A DNA stretch of 64,000 nucleotides. It comes from Chitinophagaceae bacterium (GTDB lineage: Bacteria; Bacteroidota; Bacteroidia; Chitinophagales; Chitinophagaceae). The stretch's first letter is position 1, and each line of letters begins with the position of its first letter. Below are positions 55,266 to 61,922 of the stretch, piece after piece. The translations under genes were made by a program, and so were the position numbers. The notes beneath the pieces are model-generated. The model ran no database searches. It was not told the origin of the DNA and was given only the letters and a program-made list of their open reading frames with translations. The stretch lies in NCBI GenBank assembly GCA_025923075.1, contig JAICGN010000008.1, forward strand, positions 1-64,000, written 5' to 3'.

Positions 55266-56510
55266 ATGGATTTATTAAGATTTATAACCGCAGGTAGTGT
55301 GGATGACGGCAAAAGCACTTTGATCGGACGTTTGCTATACGACAGTAAGAACATCCTGATCGATCAGTTGGAGGCGTTGGAAAAATCAACAAAGAATAAG
55401 GAGAATGGTGAAGTTGATTTGGCATTATTAACTGATGGCCTTCGTGCAGAGAGAGAACAGGGCATCACGATTGACGTTGCGTATCGCTATTTCTCTACTC
55501 CAAAAAGAAAATTCATTATTGCGGATGCCCCGGGGCATGTTCAATATACGCGAAACATGATCACGGGTGCCTCTAATGCAAACCTGATAATTATTTTGAT
55601 CGATGCAAGACAAGGTGTTGTTGAACAAACCCGTCGTCATTCTATTATTGCATCATTGCTGAAAATTCCTCATATCGTTGTTGCAGTAAATAAAATGGAC
55701 CTGGTGGAGTATTCGCAGGACGTATTTAATAATATTGTCATTGATTATCGTGAAGTAGCAAAACAATTGGGATTGGCTGATGTAACCTATATCCCTATCA
55801 GTGCATTAGATGGAGATAATATCGTTGACAGGTCAAAGCATATTACGTGGTACAATGGTAAAGCGCTACTGGAATTTTTAGAAGATGTGAAATTAGACAG
55901 CGATATTAATCTTACCGATGCAAGATTCCAGGTGCAGGTTGTTATTCGTCCGCAAACAGAAGATTTGCATGATTATCGCGGGTATGCTGGTAAAATTATC
56001 AGTGGCATTTATAAAAAAGGTGACAAGGTTAAAGTATTACCTCAGGGTATCGAAACAACTATTGCTTCTGTTGAGATCGCAGGAATGGAAGTTGAAGAGG
56101 TTTTTGCGCCACAAAGCGCTGTGATACAATTAGCTGATGATATTGATATCGGTCGCGGAGATTCAATTGTCAAAATCGGCAATCTTCCACTTGTTAGTAA
56201 TGAACTCGAAGTCTTATTATGTTGGCTGGACGACAAACCCCTGATCTCAGGTAATAAATATTTATTGCAGCACAATAGCCGGCAGGTAAGGGCCATGGTA
56301 AGAAATGTGGAATACAAATTGGATGTAAATAGTTTACAACAGCAGCCCGTAGAAGGAAATGTAAAGTTGAATGAAGTAGTGAAAGCAACGATTAAGACAG
56401 CTTCACCGTTAGTGTATGATGGATATGAGAAGTTGAGCGAGAACGGCAGCGCTATTTTGATCGATGAAACAAGCAATAGTACTGTTGCCGCTGTATTGAT
56501 AAGATCGTAA
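55266..56510 (+). CDS. cysN: Sulfate adenylyltransferase subunit 1 (GTPase)
   Basis: The 414-residue protein is an EF-Tu-like GTPase with G1 GSVDDGKSTLIGRLLYD, switch motif EREQGITIDVAYRYF, G3 IADAPGHVQYTRNM and G4 NKMDL. Beta-barrel domains 2 and 3 follow. There is no fused APS kinase (CysC) domain, which supports the APS-reductase route. GTP hydrolysis drives CysD. The start codon is embedded at the end of a dispersed palindromic repeat. Confidence 0.97.
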   Translation: MDLLRFITAGSVDDGKSTLIGRLLYDSKNILIDQLEALEKSTKNKENGEVDLALLTDGLRAEREQGITIDVAYRYFSTPKRKFIIADAPGHVQYTRNMITGASNANLIIILIDARQGVVEQTRRHSIIASLLKIPHIVVAVNKMDLVEYSQDVFNNIVIDYREVAKQLGLADVTYIPISALDGDNIVDRSKHITWYNGKALLEFLEDVKLDSDINLTDARFQVQVVIRPQTEDLHDYRGYAGKIISGIYKKGDKVKVLPQGIETTIASVEIAGMEVEEVFAPQSAVIQLADDIDIGRGDSIVKIGNLPLVSNELEVLLCWLDDKPLISGNKYLLQHNSRQVRAMVRNVEYKLDVNSLQQQPVEGNVKLNEVVKATIKTASPLVYDGYEKLSENGSAILIDETSNSTVAAVLIRS

Positions 56511-56519
56511 ATAAAACGA

Positions 56520-57317
56520 ATGCCCGAACAAAAAATAGATAAAGAAGGATTTGTTACTCTCGCTGGTGCGGGACCTGGTGATTCAGAACTGATCACACTA
56601 AAATTACAAAAGCGACTTACAGAAGCCGATGTGATCATCACCGATCGTTTAGTAAACCCTGATATTATTGCTGAGCATGCAAGAAAAGATGCATTGGTCT
56701 TATTTGCCGGAAAACAAGGCTACAACGACAGTTCTTTTTCACAGGAGGAAGTGACCGGACTGATCATTGAACACGGGGCACAAGGAAAAAGAGTTTTGCG
56801 ATTGAAAGGTGGCGATATTGCTTTCTTCAGTAATGTATTGGATGAGTTACAGGCATTGATCGAAAAAAACATCCCTTTTGAAATTATTCCCGGTATCACG
56901 GCTGCCTCGGGCGCATCAGCATACGCAGGCATTCCACTTACGGCAAGAGAACATTCACAGGGAGTACAGATACTCACTTATAATCCTACCAGTTATTACA
57001 ATCCGGAAACATGGAAGCATCTTGCCAATTCATCGAACACATTGGTATTTTATATGGCTGCTAAAAATATTTGTGACCTGGCAGAACTTATTTTACGGTA
57101 TTCAAAAAAACCGGCGACAAAACTTGCAGTTATTGAACAGGCGACCACGATTCACCAACAAGTTCATATTACTACCTTGATAGATTGCGCAAAGGATTTA
57201 TCAGGGAAAGCATTTAGCTCACCATCATTGGTTATTATCGGCGATGTGGTAAAACTTCATGAACAGTTCAATTGGTTCAATAGCACCGAAACCGGCACCG
57301 TTTTCCAGAATTTATAG
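56520..57317 (+). CDS. cobA: Uroporphyrinogen-III C-methyltransferase
   Basis: The 265-residue protein has the SAM-dependent tetrapyrrole methylase motifs VTLAGAGPGDSELITLK, ITDRLVNPDI, RVLRLKGGDIAFFS and PGITAASGASAYAGIPLT. It makes precorrin-2, the precursor of sirohaem needed by sulfite reductase, which explains its place nine bases after cysN. The dehydrogenase/ferrochelatase (CysG-type) domain is not fused. No sulfite reductase gene lies in the window. Confidence 0.95.
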   Translation: MPEQKIDKEGFVTLAGAGPGDSELITLKLQKRLTEADVIITDRLVNPDIIAEHARKDALVLFAGKQGYNDSSFSQEEVTGLIIEHGAQGKRVLRLKGGDIAFFSNVLDELQALIEKNIPFEIIPGITAASGASAYAGIPLTAREHSQGVQILTYNPTSYYNPETWKHLANSSNTLVFYMAAKNICDLAELILRYSKKPATKLAVIEQATTIHQQVHITTLIDCAKDLSGKAFSSPSLVIIGDVVKLHEQFNWFNSTETGTVFQNL

Positions 57318-57326
57318 TGAAAGACC

Positions 57327-58007
57327 TTAAAGCGAAGTGACATATCCTTCCAACCACTTCAGAACTGCAAGCGAGATCAGCAGCCAGAGCAAACCAATGA
57401 TAAATCCGCCGAGGACATCACTTGCATAATGAACACGCAGGTATATCCGGCTAAATCCAATCAATATTATTAATCCAAATACAAGGATAAAAAGAATCCA
57501 TTTCAACCAGTCAATGGTGATCGTATGTTGAAGAATATATATAAGTAATCCATAAAATGTCACAGCCATAATTGCATGACCACTGGGAAAGCTTAACCCT
57601 CTTGCTGCTTTTAATAACGGGGATAAGGGCCGCTTTCGCTGAAATAATTGTTTTAGTAACAACATTAACACTAAACTGCTTATTGCAATTGTGATGACAC
57701 GTATAGAAAACCAGGTTTGCTTTTTTACAACAATAAAATAAAAGATCAGGATGAGGTTGGCCGGAATCAAAAACTGGTGTTTACCCAAAAAGGTAATAAA
57801 CAGCATGATCTTATTGTTGAGCGAATTTACACGCGGCTTGATCCTATCGAAGATCATCATGTCAATGGGCTTGTGCTTACGGATGGGTTTGCGAATAGAA
57901 AAAACTATCAAAGCAATAATAGCAGAGAAAGTTGCCAGTGTTAACAACACTTCTCCGATTATCAATGTAGTGATCTCCCAGGTTCCCATTAGTTCTGCAA
58001 ATTGCAA
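57327..58007 (-). CDS. PAP2-family membrane phosphatase
   Basis: The 226-residue protein has six membrane helices and the three acid-phosphatase motifs: KRPLSP (KxxxxxxRP-like region near residue 128), FPSGHA, and SRIYLRVHYASDVLGG. It hydrolyses lipid phosphates such as phosphatidate or undecaprenyl pyrophosphate at the outer face of the inner membrane. It probably shares a transcript with the 49-residue gene 38 bases upstream. Confidence 0.92.
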   Translation of the reverse strand: MQFAELMGTWEITTLIIGEVLLTLATFSAIIALIVFSIRKPIRKHKPIDMMIFDRIKPRVNSLNNKIMLFITFLGKHQFLIPANLILIFYFIVVKKQTWFSIRVITIAISSLVLMLLLKQLFQRKRPLSPLLKAARGLSFPSGHAIMAVTFYGLLIYILQHTITIDWLKWILFILVFGLIILIGFSRIYLRVHYASDVLGGFIIGLLWLLISLAVLKWLEGYVTSL

Positions 58008-58045
58008 AACTCAATCCAAAACGGAAGATTTAACGAAGCAGGTTA

Positions 58046-58195
58046 TTAGTGACGCTTGAAGTATTGAATTTGTCGTTCATGTTTTTTAGCAGCTTCTAAG
58101 GAACCGAAAGTGCCAAGATTTCTGCGTTTATTTGTCTTGGGATTTTTCTTCCGTGAATAGATCCTGTATTCTCCGGATTTTAATTTCCTGATCAT
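58046..58195 (-). CDS. Small basic protein (49 residues)
   Basis: The protein reads MIRKLKSGEYRIYSRKKNP, then KTNKRRNLGTFGSLEAAKKH and ends ERQIQYFKRH. It resembles a widespread small conserved family with the pattern G-x-YR-x-YSRK-x-NPKT-x-KRRNLGTF. The high Lys/Arg content suggests nucleic-acid binding. It lies just upstream of the PAP2 gene on the same strand. Confidence 0.75.
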   Translation of the reverse strand: MIRKLKSGEYRIYSRKKNPKTNKRRNLGTFGSLEAAKKHERQIQYFKRH

Positions 58196-58283
58196 AGCTT
58201 GTATTTATAATTCTTAGGCAAGGTTTGTGCCGTCACATTTTTTTATAGGAATAGTTTTTGTGACTCCTATATAAATACATTTT

Positions 58284-58880
58284 ATGAGTGACTATATTCA
58301 ACTTGTTGGGTTATCAGGCAGTTTAAGGACAGGATCGTACAACACTTTATTGTTAAAAGCTGCTGCACAATTATTACCAACTGATGTTTCAATGGAAATT
58401 ATTTCCATCGCCGATATTCCTTTATACAATGCCGACCTTGACTTACCAGCTGCGAAGCAGCGACCCGAAGTTGTAGAACATTTTCGAAAAGTGCTTGCAG
58501 ATGCAGATGGTATTCTTATTTCATCACCCGAATACAACTATTCCGTTCCTGGCGGATTAAAGAATGCGATCGACTGGGCATCACGGGGCGAAGATTCCCC
58601 ACTGTTGCGAAAACCAATCGCAGTCATTGGCGCTACGACTGGACTCTGGGGCACAACAAGAATGCAAATGGCTTTCCATAACGTATTTCTTTTTTTAGAC
58701 ATGAAACCTGTCTACAAACCAGAGGTATTAGTCGCACAGGCAGAAAAAAAATTTGACAAAGACGGAAACCTGACTGATGAGACAACAAAAAAACTAGTAA
58801 AACAAAAACTCGAAGCATTAAAACAAATGATCCATTTGCAATCGCAAGTCGGAGACATTCTTGATACCAAGGTCATCTAG
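58284..58880 (+). CDS. NAD(P)H-dependent FMN reductase
   Basis: The 198-residue flavodoxin-fold protein has the FMN phosphate loop LSGSLRTGSYNTLLL, ISSPEYNYSVPGGLKNAIDW and the AVIGATTGLWG segment typical of the ChrR/YieF/Azo reductase group. It reduces flavins, quinones or chromate with NAD(P)H in the cytoplasm. It is divergent from the 49-residue gene and monocistronic. Confidence 0.92.
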   Translation: MSDYIQLVGLSGSLRTGSYNTLLLKAAAQLLPTDVSMEIISIADIPLYNADLDLPAAKQRPEVVEHFRKVLADADGILISSPEYNYSVPGGLKNAIDWASRGEDSPLLRKPIAVIGATTGLWGTTRMQMAFHNVFLFLDMKPVYKPEVLVAQAEKKFDKDGNLTDETTKKLVKQKLEALKQMIHLQSQVGDILDTKVI

Positions 58881-59054
58881 GTCCGTATCAATGATATTTT
58901 CCATATCTCCGCTGATCCTGGAAAAAGAATTGCAAAAAGATCTTTTGTTCTGTTCTCTTCAAATGCAATGAAGAAGTTTTGTTGATAAATCGGTTGTCAT
59001 AATATAAGTGATGCTCGAGTCCCAGGCTTACATTATTAACTGCTTATGAAAAAA

Positions 59055-59079
59055 CTGTGGTAGTGTAAAACTACCACAG
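59055..59079 (-). terminator. Terminator of the PepSY-like lipoprotein gene
   Basis: The stem CTGTGGTAG (59055-59063) / CTACCACAG (59071-59079), read on the minus strand, is followed by TTTTTT, 35 bases after the gene's stop. Confidence 0.85.
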
Positions 59080-59113
59080 CCTTCAAATTTAATCGGGGGT
59101 TTACCCTTTGCAG

Positions 59114-59623
59114 CTATTTCATTTTTGATTTAAGCACGACTCCGTTAAGATCTATCAAAGCAACCTGTTTAGTATCTCCGTCCCTTAGTACTACCTCATA
59201 TGCTATCCTGTCCTTATGGAATTCCTTGTTGACACTGCTGATACTATAGCCAGGATACTTTGTTTTGATAGCATCCCTCACCATATTTGGTAGCGTATTG
59301 TAGTCATTGACCACAATAGCTGAACCAATCCATTCACCGTTGCTGTCGTACCACGCATAATGCCTTTCATTGTCTATCTCAAATTGTACTGAATAGTCGT
59401 CACCATCCAAAACGGTCCAGCCAGTCATATCCCAATCGTTGAGAATAATGACATCCGGATCGTAGCGACTCCAGACAACATTAGCTGCATTTGGATATTG
59501 CAATTCGAATGCCCGTGTTGTCTCCGGCGATATTACAACGCCCGTGTCAGTTGCCCGGTAAGTTGAGCTACAGGCAGTAACTATTGCGATTACTGCCACT
59601 GCTAAAAAAGTCTGTAGTTTCAT
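59114..59623 (-). CDS. PepSY-like lipoprotein
   Basis: The 169-residue protein has a lipoprotein signal (MKLQTFLAVAVIAIVTACSS, Cys near 18). Two PepSY-like/beta-lactamase-inhibitor-like repeats follow: residues 35-100 (PNAANVVWSRYD, VQFEIDNERHYAWYD) and 105-165 (MVRDAIKTKYPGYSISSVNK, YEVVLRDG). Such proteins are periplasmic and of unknown function. The gene is monocistronic with a strong terminator. Confidence 0.82.
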   Translation of the reverse strand: MKLQTFLAVAVIAIVTACSSTYRATDTGVVISPETTRAFELQYPNAANVVWSRYDPDVIILNDWDMTGWTVLDGDDYSVQFEIDNERHYAWYDSNGEWIGSAIVVNDYNTLPNMVRDAIKTKYPGYSISSVNKEFHKDRIAYEVVLRDGDTKQVALIDLNGVVLKSKMK

Positions 59624-59812
59624 AGTGCTTCAATTTTAAATATTAACTAAAAATGGCAGCATACTGTGATTTTACCACAACCATGCCAGCCCATTTCGTT
59701 ACAACATCATTCCCCGCTTCCGTGTGTGAACATTGAATGGAACAATTTTATTGTTTCGTTAATATGAGTTGACTTATATTTGATGCTCATTTTTTTCCCA
59801 ACCTCAACATTG

Positions 59813-60394
59813 ATGAAACAGGCCACTCTTCTTGCAGCATTTATTGCAATTGTGTCATTCAGTGTTGCCATGCCTGTAATTAAGAACAATCAGCATGGGA
59901 TTTCGGGCGATACTTCCATGATGAAATACTCCGATGTAAGGGAAATGTTACAGGATATACTTGACATTACTGGTTTGAAAACGGAGATTAAATTGAAAGA
60001 AGCTAATGTGCTCAATATTGAAGCATCCATTTCACACAGAAAAAGATATATTTCATATAACCCAACTTACATTGCTTCTCTGAATAAGATCACAAGAAAT
60101 AAATGGGCTGTAATGACCTTGCTTGCGCATGAAGTCGGACATCATCTAAATGGGCATACAATCCGTAAAGGAGGAAGCACTCCGGAATTAGAATTAGAAG
60201 CTGATGAATTTGCAGGATTTATTTTACAAAAGCTTGGTGCCACGCTTCAGGAATCACAAAATGTTATGCATTATATCTCGATATCAAAAGAATCCCGTAC
60301 GCATCCTGCAAAAAAATCACGACTCAACGCTATTGAGAAGGGTTGGACTAAGGCTGCAGGAGCAGAACAGATAAACACTACAGCCAAAAAATAA
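59813..60394 (+). CDS. M48-like zinc metallopeptidase
   Basis: The ATG at 59813 (MKQATLLAAFIAIVSFSVAM) gives a signal peptide; the upstream ATG at 59780 adds 11 residues. The 193-residue protein has the zinc motif LLAHEVGHHLNGH (HExxH) and a third ligand in ELEADEFAGFIL, as in M48 peptidases. It is smaller than usual and has no tail of membrane helices. It likely degrades or processes proteins in the periplasm. Its stop is one base from the convergent topoisomerase gene. Confidence 0.85.
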   Translation: MKQATLLAAFIAIVSFSVAMPVIKNNQHGISGDTSMMKYSDVREMLQDILDITGLKTEIKLKEANVLNIEASISHRKRYISYNPTYIASLNKITRNKWAVMTLLAHEVGHHLNGHTIRKGGSTPELELEADEFAGFILQKLGATLQESQNVMHYISISKESRTHPAKKSRLNAIEKGWTKAAGAEQINTTAKK

Positions 60395-60395
60395 A

Positions 60396-61469
60396 TCATA
60401 GGCTTTCCAATATTTCCACCAGTTTTTTTTCAGCCGGCGATAAATCATTTTCATTTGTAGCGCTACTGTCATTGTCTGATAGCCATTTATCAAGTTTGCC
60501 GGCTTCGTATAATTCAAGGAGTGAAGGATGCACATAATATTTTTTGCAAACAGTTCTTGTGTTACCCAATTGCTCCGATACTTTATCCAAAACGGCTACC
60601 ACTTTTTTCTTTGAATCGCCTTCTTCCACTAAACCGTTTTCCGTAATTGCCGTTAATGCTGCCAGGGTACCACACCATGTACGCAGATCCTTTGCAGTAA
60701 AATCTTCTCCGGATAGCTTTCGTATATACTCATTCACCATTCCCGAGTCAATTGATTGACGATTGCCTGTTTCATCTATGTATTGAAATAATTCTTTACC
60801 TGGAATATCACGACAATTCTGAACGATCTTCGCCAGCTTCCTGCTTTTTAATGCTACCGTGTGCTCAACACCTTTTTTACCTCGAAAACAAAATTTTAGC
60901 CGACTTCCTTTGATTTCCGCATGTTTATCCTTGAATGTGGTAAGTCCAAATGAGCCATAAAGTTTTTCATAGAATTCATTGCCAATTCGAATGCCCGTTT
61001 TTTCCATCAGGCTGACGACAGCAGCAAGCACTTTTTCTTTTGGTAAACCCGGTAGCGCAAGATCAACGTCCAACTGTTTGCGGATGGTGGGTAATAGTTT
61101 TCCTAATTCAGGCAGGCGATAAAATTTTGTTTTATTGCGAAGCTCATTCCAATTTGGATGATACCGGTATTGTTTCCTGTTTCGTGCATCAAGACCAGTT
61201 GCCTGCAGGTGACCTTCAGCAATGCGGCATATCCAAACTTCACGCCATGCAGGTGGTATCACCAATGAACGGATCCGTTGCAGCGTAGTCTTATCTTTTA
61301 CTGTTTTGTTGCGATAAGTGTATTTGAATCCTTTTCCTGCAGCTACTCTTTCTATTCCTTCATCTTTGCTGCTTACATATACCAGTTGTATTGCCCTAGC
61401 AGTAGCAACAGGATCCTGAGCCAGTTTCTTCAAAGTGCTTTTTCTAAGTGCCGGAATGGATGAGAGCAT
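60396..61469 (-). CDS. Type IB DNA topoisomerase
   Basis: The 357-residue protein is a poxvirus-like bacterial topoisomerase IB. The N-terminal part contains FKYTYRNKTVKD and the conserved segment GHLQATGLDARNRKQYRYHP. The catalytic core has the Arg residues in KTGIRIGNEFY and KDLRTWCGTLAAL, and the active-site Tyr in KKYYVHPSLLELYE. It relaxes supercoils through a 3'-phosphotyrosyl intermediate. It stands alone. Confidence 0.94.
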   Translation of the reverse strand: MLSSIPALRKSTLKKLAQDPVATARAIQLVYVSSKDEGIERVAAGKGFKYTYRNKTVKDKTTLQRIRSLVIPPAWREVWICRIAEGHLQATGLDARNRKQYRYHPNWNELRNKTKFYRLPELGKLLPTIRKQLDVDLALPGLPKEKVLAAVVSLMEKTGIRIGNEFYEKLYGSFGLTTFKDKHAEIKGSRLKFCFRGKKGVEHTVALKSRKLAKIVQNCRDIPGKELFQYIDETGNRQSIDSGMVNEYIRKLSGEDFTAKDLRTWCGTLAALTAITENGLVEEGDSKKKVVAVLDKVSEQLGNTRTVCKKYYVHPSLLELYEAGKLDKWLSDNDSSATNENDLSPAEKKLVEILESL

Positions 61470-61712
61470 TGTTGTGGTTTATATGAACGAATATTGCCTT
61501 CATTTTTGCACAAACTATACCAAATAAGGCGGGAAGAAATCGTCGATCGAACTATAATGCTTCGATTAAACTTCGTTTGCACTAACTCTGTTCTAACTGC
61601 AAAATGATTAGTTGATTAAAAAAAGATAACCACAGCGGGCACAGATCCTGTCACTACCTTGTCCGCCGTGATCGCAATTCATTTATTAAGAGTGAGAAAA
61701 AATATCAACAGT

Positions 61713-61835
61713 TTAGCAGTTCACATAACCAAGTAACCAAAACACAATAAAGAAAACAATGATGCCCCCAAGACAACCACCTCCCCATTTCCAGCCTGCG
61801 TAGCCTGCAATTAATGATCTCCAAAAATTGTTCAT
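61713..61835 (-). CDS. Tiny Gly-rich membrane protein (40 residues)
   Basis: From the ATG at 61835 the product is MNNFWRSLIAGYAGWKWGGG, then CLGGIIVFFIVFWLLGYVNC: an amphipathic start, a GGG turn and one membrane helix. Similar 40-residue proteins with K-x-GGGC and FWLLGY motifs occur in Bacteroidota as far as I recall. The frame also runs up to 61916, but those residues lack this pattern. Confidence 0.55.
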   Translation of the reverse strand: MNNFWRSLIAGYAGWKWGGGCLGGIIVFFIVFWLLGYVNC

Positions 61836-61922
61836 AGTTGATTTTTCTATTCTTATAGAAAAACTGTGCCAAGTCTGTAACAGACCGGATTCGAGTTGAA
61901 TACAACAGGTGAACAATATGTA

